Shown: positions 9,464 to 20,110, numbered from the stretch's first letter. The stretch is 64,000 bases of DNA from Aurelia coerulea (GCA_039566865.1 CM076947.1:3355501-3419500), one strand, 5' to 3'. Made by a program: numbers and translations. The notes: generated by a model from the letters alone, not told the origin.

Positions 9464-11049
9464 CCGGGTGTCCAAACAAAAAAACGCAACGGATTTGTTC
9501 GGGACTAGCGACAAGAATTTAGGTCCAATCCCCAATCAATCCAAAATAGTTGTTCATAGGGTATAATACTATATTGCTAACTTGAAGATAGATACCTTGT
9601 TTTTTTATATTGCTGCATGGAGAGTTGGAATATCAACATTGGAAGTCCAAATTTGCTTCCATCTCCAAACCAGAGGTTTCGGGTTTTGGCCTAACTCAAA
9701 ACGTGCTTGAGGAATCTCCCTCAGTCACATACAAAGTGTAGTAGTGTGAGCATGCTAAAAGGCACACATGTCTAGGCACACATTTCAATTGAATTTTGAA
9801 AGCTAAAGATTGACAAACATCTATCTATCTCTATCAGATATGCATTTCGTTTAATTCAACATAGCACGGCTAACTACGGACTGCCATAATGGCCATTTAT
9901 TTGCTAGATATCCATCAGTCGCTACAAAGATTGTTCCATCTTCTTTTGCAACCATCACCCTTGCTGTCTCAAGATCTTTTCAATCATTTTTATCCATGTT
10001 AACTTTTGTCCACCCCTTGGTTTCTTTACATATCTCTGAGCTTCTCTTAATGCAGTTTTGGCAGGTGTATTGTCTGGCAGTCTTAAGAGGTGTTCATACC
10101 AGCTTCATCTTCTTCCCTTTATTGATTTGCTCCATTCATCAATTTTCATTCTTTCGTATAATTGTTTGTTTGATATTTTTTGGGCCACTTGATATTGAGG
10201 ACCTTGCGGAGGAGATTTCTCTGACATTTATTGTATTTTCAAGCTTTTTGGTGAGGGTCCAAAGCTCGCAATTATACAAGAATATGCTCTCTATGTGACT
10301 CTTAAGTAGTCTCATCTTAGTGGGTGTTTGGACTTTCTTACTCTCAAAAATTTGTTTCAATTGGTTGTAAGCTGTTATTGCTAAGATTTTTCTCCTGGAG
10401 ATGACAAACATAGCAATGCCGAAGGGAAACATCACAAAGGAATATAGTTCTTCAATCGTAGTGCACCTGCAAAAGAGCCAAGCAGGAATGAGCATTTTCA
10501 AGGATGTTATCCATGGATATTTTTCCCTTGGGTATATTTGATTTCTTGTTTCGTAATGATTCGAAGAAAGATTATATAAAATGCATTTCATTAGAGTCAT
10601 GAAGATTGCAGGAATTAATTAATTTTTCACACCAAAACAAACTACTTCACAGACTTTTTTCTTTTATGCTAACTTTTCAAAACTGTTGATGCGTAAAAAA
10701 TATGTCTTTGCAGGACAAAACTGATGAATTTGATTCATCATTTGATTTCTGTTCAAATATTTTCTTCGGAATGATGCTTATTCTCCTATTTCACGGCAAT
10801 TCAGGAGATTCCCCAAAATAGCGCGTTTGCAGTTTAGGCTAAAAGCCACAAGCTCTGGTTTGGAGGTTCAGGCAAATTTGGACTTTCGAAATTAATATTC
10901 CAACTTTCAATGCACCAATATCATCAAACAAGGTATCTATCTTCAAGTTAGCTATCGAGGATTAAATAAAAAATTACTATGGATTGATTGGACCTAAATC
11001 CTTGTCGCTAGTCCCGATCAAATCTGTTGCGTTTTTTTTGGACACCCGG
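9464..11049. mobile_element. Tc1/mariner-like inverted-repeat element, family 1 copy B
   Basis: TA-flanked (9462-9463 and 11050-11051), with ends CCGGGTGTCCAAACAAAA and gttttttttggacacccgg. It aligns throughout with the element at 1826-2814, including the long inverted repeats and the central short frame (MPKGNITKEYSSSIVVHLQK, from 10417). It is 1,586 bp rather than about 990 because a LINE sits inside it at 9821-10401. No catalytic transposase residues remain. Confidence 0.8.
9821..10401 (-). mobile_element. 5'-truncated LINE insertion with target-site duplication
   Basis: The insertion lies inside family 1 copy B and is flanked by a 10-bp duplication tgacaaacat (9811-9820 and 10402-10411). 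Copy A carries that sequence only once (at about 2155), which proves the insertion. On the minus strand it encodes the end of a reverse-transcriptase protein: SIFLYNCELWTLTKKLE, then after a frame change ISNKQLYERMKIDEWSKSIK, and after a stop SWYEHLLRLPDNTPAKTAL followed by a Gly/Arg/Lys-rich tail. These are standard C-terminal landmarks of non-LTR retrotransposons. The 3' end is a (GATA)n-like tail at 9821-9837. Several stops and a frameshift show it is dead. Confidence 0.85.
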
Positions 11050-11051
11050 TA

Positions 11052-11802
11052 TAAACTTTTTTAAATGGAATTAATTGTCATGCAGGTGGGGGTTTGCTTT
11101 GGTTTTTTAGGCCCGTACAGTACAACATTTCCCGTTGTTCATTTTACCCTCAGCATTGAATCTTGGATATCTCCAGAGGTATTTATGTCAGTTTCAAACT
11201 GAAAAAAGATCCAGATAGTGCTCTAATTTTGAAGAAGTTTTGAAGATATTTCAACACACAGAAGGAGACCTTTGAATCAAAATAGTTAGTCTCCATGAGT
11301 ATGCGTTTCAGTCATCAATCAGCTGTTTACTATGACAAACTACAGTGACAATGAGGTCGAATTCAAAGTTTTGGCATTTCTTCAAATTTTGAAATAATTC
11401 GTAGCGTCCTTGATTGACTATGCATTAGGGCGTTGGGAATAGGTCTGTGAAGACATTTTTTGAAAACATTTCTCTTTATTGATTCATGCTGAATCTTTTA
11501 AAATTTGATCGAGGTTTTTTCATCGTTTTCAATGTTCTCAAAAAGGAATATTTTAAGAAACTCGCTTCTAGCTCTAAAAATTGAAGGAAGAAAAACTTGC
11601 AAAAAGTCTTAGAATCCAATTCATGCTTTCTGCTATAGACTAAGTCATAAATCTTCAAAATCCATCCTGTGTATGATTTATTGTGGCCTGCCAAACCTGC
11701 ATAGTTTATTTTGGCACACCCAGTACTATGTAACCTAATCCTCGTGTCTGCATCTGGGGATACCAATTATCATACATGCATCTGGAAATTTGATACACAT
11801 TA
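11052..11802. other. Degraded sequence with a possible element end
   Basis: Near 11700-11728 the minus strand reads tactgggtgtgccaaaataa, similar in style to the GGGTGTCCCAAAA termini elsewhere in the window, but no partner end was found. A 96-residue minus-strand open frame (11476-11766) runs from this end inward and looks like read-through of element sequence. No gene is proposed. Confidence 0.35.
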
Positions 11803-11890
11803 TTTTAATAAGAAACTGCCCATAAGAAACTCAACTCTCAGATCGCCAACAAAATAAGAAACTCCAGTGCTGGGAAAATAAGAAACTATT
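11803..11890. repeat. Fragment of an AAGAAAC-rich element
   Basis: Four copies of aagaaact occur within 88 bp (at about 11811, 11826, 11857 and 11882). The same subterminal motif recurs in the element at 17884-19077, so this is probably an end fragment of that family. No terminal inverted repeat could be paired. Confidence 0.4.
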
Positions 11891-12665
11891 TACTTTGATT
11901 AAGGAGATCCTTGGCATACTTTCACTTTACTTTCATTTGTTTCCTGGCTCATTACTCATAAGGTTCTTGAGTAAGGAATTGAAAATGCTGATGATGCTGA
12001 TGAAGATTGCTAATGGAGATTGGAATGCTTTGGCTTATGATCCCATCACTTTGAGCAAAGTTACAATATCAGAAATACCATGGCCTACTATGACCACCAT
12101 CACATCATCATCTGAATCCTCTATTTCTTGGCAAATTCTTCTATCTTAAATGTTGGAATTTTAGCACAGGGATCCCAAAAAGCCAAATGAGATACAATCC
12201 ACTGGTAAGGTCACAACGAGCAGACCAGTAGTTCGTTGAAGAACAAATTATTTTACCAAATTAAATTCCTTCACGCTACAAACGGTTTTTGCAAATAAAC
12301 ATATGTTGCCAAGAGCATTGTTGATGCAAACATATCAGGACCAAGTTGTATTTTGTAATCCTGTGTTGACACACACACAAGTGCTGCGTCGCAGTATTGA
12401 TTCCGAAGAGAATATTTTACAGAAGTCTTAAATTTTCAATACCCTACTGATGTTATGAATAGGGAACAGACACAAGTGAATAGAAGTGGTTTAAATGAAA
12501 TGCCTACACCCTTTGTTTTTAGCTTCGCAATGACACTACATGGGGCAAGATAACCAAATACATACCGGGCCTCGAAAAGAAAAGGAAAATTGGGAAAGGG
12601 AGAACAGAAAAAGAAGAAAGGAGAAGGCGATTCTTTCAGAGAAGATCTTTCGTCTTTCTTTCCTT
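11891..12665. other. Intergenic, no gene recognised
   Basis: An 84-residue plus-strand open frame (11895-12149) has no domain signal. A purine-rich stretch (about 12574-12640) and a short CA run (about 12368-12380) are the only simple-sequence features. Confidence 0.4.
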
Positions 12666-12668
12666 CTA

Positions 12669-13264
12669 CAGGGTGTCCCAAAAAAATTGTGCCCCGTTTG
12701 TCTGAAGATTGTGACAGAACGGCAAAAGATTTTCGCCAAACTTTTGCATGGTGGTGCTCTTCAGATGTTCAATTAAAGTTTGCCACCATCCCCATGAAAA
12801 GTCGTCGAAAGATGATGGAGCTATGACCTTCAGGAGACCACATTTGCCCGATCACTGAAACCAGCGGTCGGCCATTTTGTCTAACTATTTTGCAGCGATA
12901 AATAGCTTCATGGGTTGAAAATGAAACAGCAGCCTCCAATGTCATAGCTCTCGTGAAAATTCCGATAATCCTCGGAGAGTTCCACTAGTTCTGACCTCAC
13001 AGAATTTATTTCTTACCTCACGTGAAGATACCTATCACTGCAAACTAGTAAGACAAAATGGCCGACCGCTGGTTTCAGTCACCAGGCAAATTTGGTCTTC
13101 TGAAGGTCATAGCTCCATCATTTTTCAACGGATTTTTACGGGGATGGTGGCAAACTTTAATTGAACATCTGAAGAGCACCATCATGCATAGGTTTGGCGA
13201 CAATCTTTTGCCGTTTTGTCGCAATCTCCAGACAAACAGGGCACAATTTTTTTGGGACACCCTG
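12669..13264. mobile_element. Tc1/mariner-like foldback element, family 2
   Basis: TA-flanked (12667-12668 and 13265-13266), with ends AGGGTGTCCCAAAAAAATTG and the complement. Inverted repeats cover about 220-230 bp on each side (gccgaccgctggtttcag near 13060 is the mirror of the tract near 12860), leaving only about 150 bp of unique centre. There is no coding sequence. The open frames here are inverted-repeat read-through. Confidence 0.85.
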
Positions 13265-13266
13265 TA

Positions 13267-13551
13267 TATTTTTCTTAAATTTTTCATTTTTCTGACCCTG
13301 ATACCCATGGTACCAAATACATTACATTAGGCAATGTTCAATGTGCCGAACAAATGGAAAATTACAATTCTTTTTTCACCTCAGTCATCCCTCAGTCATT
13401 AATACCTAGAGTATGGCATCCCATGTCATATATTTTCTATGACCATTTCCATCAGTGATGCATGGGGATAATCGGATTCCTCCAAGGTCTGGTCAGTATG
13501 GGTCATGGTCCTATATGGTCCAAGGGTCCTAGTCCTAGGGGTCCTAGTAGA
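13267..13551. other. Sequence 3' of the zinc-ribbon gene
   Basis: A short degenerate repeat of ggtcctag/ggtcatgg phrases lies at about 13488-13552. If the last recognised exon of the gene at 13.6-14.9 kb is spliced at AAG|GTTAGG, this stretch would be intron; if not, it is 3' UTR beyond TGA 13554-13552. No polyadenylation signal was assigned. Confidence 0.35.
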
Positions 13552-13585
13552 TCAGGATCTGGTTAATAGACCATGCCTTCCTAAC

Positions 13586-14876
13586 CTTGTCTGCTCCAGT
13601 ATTATCAGCGGTTCTAAAGTAATTGGTGGCGAAGTTTGAACAGACTGGTGGTGTGGCTCAAGACTTTGCAAAGGTGATCTTGGGGAATGCTGCTGTGTAA
13701 CTAAGGATGTATCGTTGGATGGCAAGCTGTCAGGGATGTGTGATTGATCTGATGAACTGCAGGAAGGCGACAAAACTTGATGCAATGGAACTGGATGTTA
13801 TTTGAGTTGGCTATCTGTAGTAACATACCATTAAAAAAGTAGTCCAAATGCACCCTGAGGTAGCTTTATTTCCATTCACTCAATTTTTGTTAAGCAATGC
13901 TCAGAAAAAAAGATTATCAAAGATGCTGTGACAGAATTTTCAATTTCCTGCAACTTTCCCTTACCTTTTATGTACTCATGGAACAATTGAAGCACAAAGT
14001 CACCAAAGTCATGCTGAAGGAATTTCTCCCCCAAGCTACCCTTTGGGCTATATGACCAAAAGTTGCTCCTCTCTTGATTGTGATGGTAGCCAATCACAAC
14101 TATCTCACAATCCTTAGCCTGCAAAATGTCCACCTGTGAAGTGGATAACAAACTAAAACAAGTTGTTTTGGAAATGCATTGCATCATAACACAATCTGTA
14201 ATATTTGTGACAATTTCAAATCCATGAGGGACCTCATTTCCTGAAATTTAACTTGATACATATACTCACATTGATAAGAGGATATCACATACAGTATCAT
14301 AATCACTTTTACTTTTAGTTTTTACTTTTAGATTGAAGACATTTACAGTGCTAGAATATCAAATGGAAAAAAGACAGTATTCCTCCAGGAATATTTAGCA
14401 GATGTTGCACATGGGCATGCCATCTTTTTAGAATCTACTGTTTATGAAGAAATCAACCATACACAATCATAGAGAATAAAATATTAAAAGGCAAAAATAA
14501 ACATGCCTTCTTCTTCAAGGCTGTTTTTAGGTAATGAAAGGATGTTTTCCTGAACTTTTCACCAAGCTCTTGCTTCCTGACATCAGCATTCTCTCGCTTT
14601 CTGAGGTTTTCCCCACAATAATTGCAAAACGTTCTGCTTATAGCTTGCTCTGCTGAACAACCAGGGCATGTTCTAGTGATCTGAAACAGAAATTCTGACT
14701 GAAATGTAATGGAATTTTACGATTGGAAATATATGAAATTTTGATTACAGTTTAAAATTTTTGATTACCGCTTAAAATATTTATCAAAGGCTTTATAATT
14801 GTTTGGTGATATTGATCCTGAAATATGGAGAAAAGATGCTTACCCCAGCCATTCTCTACTTCAAGTCTACAGATGT
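13586..14876 (-). CDS. Zinc-ribbon protein, four-exon model, function unknown
   Basis: Exons on the minus strand: 14876-14844 (5' UTR, then ATG at 14852-14850 with A at -3 and G at +4, donor GGG|GTAAGC), 14680-14507 (acceptor ttctgtttcag, donor AAG|GCATGT, a GC-type site), 14133-13965 (acceptor ttcacag, donor AAAAG|GTAAGG) and 13790-13586 (acceptor catccag, donor AAG|GTTAGG). All joins are phase-consistent (0, 0, 1). The protein starts MAGITRTCPGCSAEQAISRT and then FCNYCG: four cysteines at 8, 11, 22 and 25 form a zinc ribbon. A Lys/Arg-rich helical stretch follows. Exon 3 has CEIVVIGYHH and FWSYSPKGSLGEKFLQ, an unrecognised domain with a broken copy at 5113-5276. Exon 4 is Ser/Pro/Gln/His-rich and probably disordered. 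It reads on to TGA 13554-13552 if unspliced; otherwise the C-terminus is missing. Confidence 0.68.
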
Positions 14877-15582
14877 CTGCAAAGAAATACATGAAAAAAA
14901 TCACATTTTTGTGAAACAGCCTTTTCGTGTACAACCATATTTGAACTGCTAGGATCTTTAAAATTTTGGTTCATATTACTCACATGTTACAGGAGAGTAG
15001 ACATCTAGGAATTCTCAAGAGAATGTTGAAATTCTTATGTGGCATTAGAGCGAATGAGGGGCATTATATCAAATGAATGGCGTTAGAGGTTCATCACTAT
15101 TCTGCACATTCAAAAATATGACAAAATGTGTCAAAATATCCCTTGCTTCCAATTTTCTTTCGGAGAGCTGAAAGGTCTTTTCTGATATTCTTATGAATTA
15201 CTATAAATCCTTTACAATTCTTTGTGCACAAGGCTGTGAATTTCACAAAATTTGATTGCATCAAGCATTTTCTTGGTCTTTTGAAGGATTTGAAAGTTTT
15301 AGAAATGCTGTGAATCATTTAAAAAAAAACTCTCTCTGAACCCTCAAGGCTATCTTTCATTGCAGTAAAAGTGAGAATTGTATGTTAAATGAAATGCAGT
15401 TTCTTTGCACAAAAGATCTTAAAATAATCATTGTGGTCAGGAGATACTGTAGAGCATTGTAAACCATTTCATGGTTAATCAGATGCACAATTCAAATACA
15501 ACATGCAGCAAGAACAGAAGCAATGTTCAAGCAACCATATACAATTGTGAAGATCTATATAAAAATATTCTTCAAATTCAAT
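14877..15582. other. Upstream region of the zinc-ribbon gene
   Basis: A strong acceptor (tttctttgcag, minus strand, ending at 14877) implies at least one further non-coding 5' exon in or beyond this stretch, but it could not be located. A 73-residue minus-strand open frame (15097-15318) shows no domain and no good splice sites. Confidence 0.4.
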
Positions 15583-15584
15583 TA

Positions 15585-16074
15585 CAGTAAAAACCCGTGT
15601 ACAAGTGGATTAAGAACCTAGTGGATTAAGAACCTACAGGCTGAAATTTTGCAATCAAACCCCAATTATATTAGAACCCATTCAGCCTAGAATTTGAAGC
15701 AGGTTCTTATTTTTTTTTTAGAGAGGATGGGGTCTTATTCACAACAGATGTTTGTGGAAGAATAAAAAATGTTTGTATTACCCGATTAGAAGCTTTTGAA
15801 AGATTTTATCTGGACTATTGGACTATATAAACATTTCAGATTCTTCCACAAATTTCTTTTGGGGAATATCTCATAAATTCAACTGATGTGAACTGACAGT
15901 AAATAATAGGCCTGAAGTTTGAATATGAAGAAAAGAAATTCCTGAAGGCCATGAATAAAATAAGAACCAATTTAAGAACCTGAACAGCCTCATTTCCCAC
16001 TAAATACCGAAAACATAAGAACCTAGTTAGGCTGACTTGCAAAATTGTAGGTTCTTATACGCGAGTGTTTACTG
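15585..16074. mobile_element. pogo/Tigger-like non-autonomous element
   Basis: TA-flanked (15583-15584 and 16075-16076), with ends CAGTAAAAACCCGTGTAC and gcgagtgtttactg. CAGTA-type termini with TA duplication are typical of pogo/Tigger elements. The subterminal motif taagaacct is repeated near both ends (15607, 15624, 15970, 15982, 16024 as direct or related copies) and may be a transposase-binding repeat. No transposase frame; 490 bp. It lies between two divergent gene models. Confidence 0.7.
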
Positions 16075-16076
16075 TA

Positions 16077-16475
16077 GTTGATAGTTGTGGAAATATATTA
16101 GGGATATCTCTGAGAGTTATCTTTTTGTTAACTTATTTTCATTCAATTTTTACCTAGCTGTACAGATTTACATAGATACAACTATTCTAAATCAAGCATA
16201 CAAATGTAGAAATTAAGAAATAAAGAAATTGACAGATACTGTAAGGTAAATAATTGAATATTCAAGACATATGAGGACAAGATATCATTGAATTGACAGG
16301 CGTTACATTCACAGTTTTGGCAATCCCATTGTTTGATCACATTCTTGAACCTGTTTAAGTTCTCAGATGATTTTAATTCAATTAGCAAACTCTATGAAAA
16401 TTGTGGTGTTTTGATAGTAAAAGTGTCTTAACTATGTGCAGCTTATGGTTGTACTTAAGTACAGTTTCTTAATAG
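16077..16475. other. Upstream or intronic sequence of the coiled-coil gene
   Basis: AT-rich with no domain-bearing frame. A minus-strand open frame at 16182-16388 has nothing to support it. Because the exon at 16476-16568 starts at an acceptor in phase, at least one earlier exon of that gene should lie here or farther upstream. Confidence 0.4.
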
Positions 16476-16960
16476 TGGTTTATCAACAAGATATTGCAAA
16501 TGATTGCATAGTGAAATGCAAGCAATGTTCTCAGAACGAATGTAACCAACTATTGCAGACATCTTTAGGTACATTGCATGCTTTAAACAACTTCAAAAAT
16601 TCTACATCTATTAACACCTGTTGAGGTGCATTGCACACCTTGAGCAGGAACTGACCAACTTCATTATGTTATTGCAGAGAGATGGACCAAAAATTACAGC
16701 AAACTGTAGACCTTTTGGAGGTGAGATTTGAAGATACTGCAGCATCGCTGGAATGCGCCAAGAGGGAGATAAAGGTGGCAGAAGAGAAGATTGCTGCCTG
16801 CAAAAGAATTGTTAAAAATATCATCAGCCACATGAAGGAAGACATGCATATCTTAAGGGAGCTGAATGACCCAGATGATGATGAAATGTTTGCGGAGATG
16901 ATAGATGACATGCCTCTTCAGACTGAAAATCCAAATGACAGTGGATTTACTGAAAAATAG
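16476..16960 (+). CDS. Coiled-coil protein, last two exons, function unknown
   Basis: Exon 16476-16568 has acceptor tttcttaatag and donor TTTAG|GTACAT and encodes YQQDIANDCIVKCKQCSQNE and CNQLLQTSL. The last exon starts at 16680 (acceptor in ttattgcagag, matching the phase-1 donor) and ends at TAG 16958-16960. It encodes MDQKLQQTVDLLEVRFEDTA and then a long heptad-like helix rich in Ala, Glu and Lys through about residue 60. An acidic patch (NDPDDDEMFAEMIDD) and a short polar tail follow. An acceptor at 16677 is stronger but would break the frame; if it is used, ATG 16682 could instead be an alternative start. The 80-residue open frame on the other strand is a shadow. I do not recognise the family. 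Confidence 0.55.
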
Positions 16961-17063
16961 GATATAAGAAATATGAGTATTGTTATTGAGAATATCAAGT
17001 TGTTGTCATTTACATAGTTTCTCTGACAGTTTATTGCATCCCTTTTGAAAAAAATTTATAATA

Positions 17064-17610
17064 CCGGGTGTCCCAAAAAAAGTACTCCCGTTTGAAAAAT
17101 CACCAAAATTTGATTACACAGCCGATCTTCAATTTTATTTTTTTGTCAAGTAGATCAAGGACCAAATTATTATCCAATATATAGTTCTTCCTGTAATTGG
17201 TTTCAGAATTAGCGAATTTAGCTCTTCTTAGGGCGACCTGGTTTTGAGTCATACTGCAAAAATGCATTGATGATTGTCTGATCAATTTCTTTGTGCCTGT
17301 AACGCTTCTAGTTTGGTTATAAATTACAGAAAGAAATGCACACTACCATTAGAAACTCCAATAATCATAAAAAATCTGAAAGATTTGACTCTTACGCAAG
17401 ATTTAGTAAATTGCTTCAAAACTATAGCTCAAAATAAGGTTTTTCAACATATGATTTCTCTACTTTGCTGTATCAAAGGCAAGCATTTTATCATCTATGA
17501 ATATTGTTGGGTCTTTGACAAAACAAGTCAAAAAGAAAATTTTCTCAAAGGTTTGATAATCAATTTTCGGTGATTTTTCAAACAGGAGTACTTCTTTGTG
17601 GGACACCTGG
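17064..17610. mobile_element. Tc1/mariner-like element, family 3
   Basis: TA-flanked (17062-17063 and 17611-17612), with ends CCGGGTGTCCCAAAAAAAGT and gtgggacacctgg. The inverted repeats are short, about 45 bp (through gtttgaaaaatcacc and ggtgatttttcaaac), unlike the long repeats of families 1, 2 and 4. The 99-residue plus-strand open frame inside (17274-17573) and the minus-strand one (17100-17285) show no transposase signature. 547 bp. Confidence 0.8.
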
Positions 17611-17883
17611 TAGATCTGGGGGCGTATGAAACATTTTGTGGTTTACAAATTACGTGATTTAGAGATGCCCTTAAATGGGGCATGATGTCTAATGATAGGA
17701 TACCTGAATCCTTTTGGGACATCTTTCTGAAATCTTGCATTATATGGAAGATGCCCAAAACGTGTGTGGCAAAAGTGAAAAGGGAGAAAGCAGAAGAATC
17801 ACTAAAACCCTAGTTATTCTTTGAAAACATTAGAGAATCTGATAGTACCAAATGGCCCAAGTTTAGGTCCAGAAACTACTTCA

Positions 17884-19077
17884 CGTTTTTTTTTTACAAG
17901 AAACTGGTTTATAAGAAACTAGTACTACAATGACCAAAAATTTAAGAAACTGTAGTACTACGCTCCAGAATAGTTAAGAAACTCTTAACATTCAAATTAT
18001 GTATGTCTCTTTTATTCTATGTCTCTCTAACAAAGATACCTTCATCTTTTTTAACTTTTAACTACAAAAATTGGTAATTTTTTGCCTGAATGGTAAAATG
18101 GAAGCCCTTTGTCAACAATATCGCAAGTTTAGGCCCCAAAAATAAGAAACAAATTAAGAAACTTTTACTACCGGGTGTCTCAAAAAAAAGTACCCCCTTT
18201 TGACTCAACAAGGCAACAAAACGATAATATTTCGGGACTTTTTGAATTCATGGCTACATTTGTTGATCTTCAACTTAAATGTACATACCTTGCATTTGGA
18301 AATCGACCACCAAACACCGAAGATATGAGTTCACAAGGTCAAAATTCGGAGTGCACCCGAAACCAGAGGTTTTGAGAAATGGCCTAGCCATAATTTGACA
18401 ACAAACAGGGATTTTGCAAACGAATTTTCGACTTTGACCTTTGCTTTTTATTTTTGAAAAGATTTATATCATGAATTACTTCAATTTTTCTAGAAATGAC
18501 TTTTCTTTTGAGGAAACGGTCCTTGCATTGCATTTGATCCCAAGTGTTTTGTATTAAAGAAGAGGAAAAGGAGCACATGCACGCTTATTTTGGAGATGTG
18601 GCACGCCTTTATCACTCTTACCACATTGTTACTATATTTGTTTAGTCAGAGCCATGTCCATGCATATTTTATTCTTTTCAAAAGCAAAACCCGGAAACTT
18701 AAAGTCTACAGGTACTTTGGAAAATGTCCACGATATAAATCATGACTAGGCCCTTTCTCAAAACCTCTGGTTTTGGGTGCACTGTAAATTTTGACTTTGT
18801 GAACCTGTATCTCCGATGTTTGGTGGACAATTTCTAAATGCAAGGTACGTGCATCTAAGTTGAACATTGATAAATTTAGTTGTGAACCCTTAAAACCTGT
18901 AATAAGCAAAAACATTCATCAATTCATAGCAATGATATCTTATTGCTTGGTTCCTATTTCCAGTCAAAAGGGGGTACTTTTTTTCTGAGACACCCGGTAC
19001 TAAAACACCGAAATTTCCATGCGAAATTAAGAAACTTTTAGTACTAAGTGTTGATCCAAGTTTCTTATAAAAAAACG
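17884..19077. mobile_element. AAGAAAC-repeat element with nested insertion
   Basis: Approximate inverted ends: cgttttttttttacaagaaa on the left (from 17884) and its near-complement ttcttataaaaaaacg on the right (to 19077). Both arms carry repeated (t)aagaaact motifs (left at about 17899, 17917, 17953, 17977; right at about 19028). The element is split by a complete family 4 Tc1/mariner-like insertion (18171-18997) that sits between acttttacta and its continuation. The empty element would be about 365 bp. Superfamily uncertain; subterminal repeats recall pogo/Tigger types. Confidence 0.55.
18171..18997. mobile_element. Tc1/mariner-like foldback element, family 4
   Basis: TA-flanked (18169-18170 and 18998-18999), with ends CCGGGTGTCTCAAAAAAAAG and ttttctgagacacccgg. 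Inverted repeats of about 220 bp include gtacccccttttgactcaac / gtcaaaagggggtac and the paired tracts around aaccagaggttttgagaaa (18362) and tttctcaaaacctctggtt (18754). There is no coding sequence. 827 bp. Confidence 0.85.
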
Positions 19078-19589
19078 CGCATTTGGGAGTTTCTGTAAAA
19101 AAATACTACCGTTTGAGGGTATTTGTACAAAAAATGTTCAGATTCCTAAATAGCAGCCGCATTTCAAGCTCCATGGAAAATGTGGTACACATTACCTGGT
19201 TAGATGCAATTTTTTTTCAAAGAAATCCCAGGAAAAAGCCTTTAATATCTCTTGATGCAAAGAATCATTAAAACCTTCCAAAACATCAGAAATCTATGAT
19301 CTCCGCAAAACAGTTTGTTTTCAAAAATTTTGTTTCGTTGTTTTCATTTTGTTTTGTTTGAAAAAAGCAGAACATCAGACATCTATGATCTCAGCAAACC
19401 TTTTTTTCAGTTTCCAGGTGTTCAGTGACATGTGTCTCATAAATGTGCAGATTCTCATGTTGTAGGCACCACCAAAAATGTGTGACTGTATCACATGAGA
19501 CAAAAAACTATTCTCAGAGTCGTAAGTATTATTTCAATCGCCATGCACTATTTGGTCTGTACCTCAATGGAGTACACTGCTACTATAAC
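19078..19589. other. Intergenic, no gene recognised
   Basis: The phrases catcagaaatctatgatctc (about 19285) and catcagacatctatgatctc (about 19373) form a short imperfect direct repeat. Nothing else was recognised. Confidence 0.4.
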
Positions 19590-20110
19590 CTACTGACATT
19601 GCACAGCTAGGATAAGTGCTTACCAAATTTTGTTGCTCTCAGTTGTTGAATTCCGACATATAAAGAAACAATGTACTGACATTGCACAGCAAGGGTAAGC
19701 ACTTAACATTCATAGTGTCCATGAAAATAGTGTCTCATTTATTGCCTTCATGAAAACGTAGGGCCTGTACAGGTGGCAACTAGCCAACAACCAACAACTC
19801 CTGTTCTGTCTACCTCTTCTATCATGTACGAGAACATTATAAGAACGAGTGTATCATCCACTGTATCCATGAACATTTAGGGCCTGTGTACAACAGGTGG
19901 CAACTGTCCAATAACCAGCAAGTTTCCTGGTGTGTGAGGACATAGTGCCAGAGCAGTTTTTCTAATTTTCGAATCGTGGTAGAGTAGTTTGAACATCATA
20001 AGAACGACAGTTTTTCTGCTTTTTGAATTCTGGTAGAGTAGTTTGAACATTATAAGAACAAGTGTATCATTCATTGTCTCCATGAATATCAAGGGCGTGC
20101 ACAGGTAACG
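19590..20110. repeat. Degenerate direct repeats
   Basis: Several phrases recur in order: actgacattgcacagctagg / actgacattgcacagcaagg (about 19597, 19676), agggcctgtacaggtggcaa and its relatives (about 19760, 19880, 20092), gtagagtagtttgaacat (about 19978, 20033) and ataagaacgagtgtatcat (about 19838, 20054). This looks like diverged tandem duplications of irregular length. A 108-residue minus-strand open frame (19877-20203) runs through them and is not proposed as a gene. Confidence 0.5.

Noticed and set aside
11895..12149. 84-residue plus-strand open frame containing GDWNALAYDP, next to an AAGAAAC fragment
   Set aside because: Considered as a pogo/Tigger transposase remnant, but the match is a few residues only and neither strand gives a continuous similarity.
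12536..12826. Overlapping open frames on both strands
   Set aside because: They span a purine-rich tract and the long inverted repeat of the family 2 element. No protein character.
16669..16911. 80-residue minus-strand Ser-rich open frame
   Set aside because: Exact antisense shadow of the coiled-coil exon, which has a better splice site, stop and heptad pattern.
17274..17573. 99-residue plus-strand open frame inside the family 3 element
   Set aside because: Tested for a transposase signature (helix-turn-helix or DDE/D spacing). None was visible.
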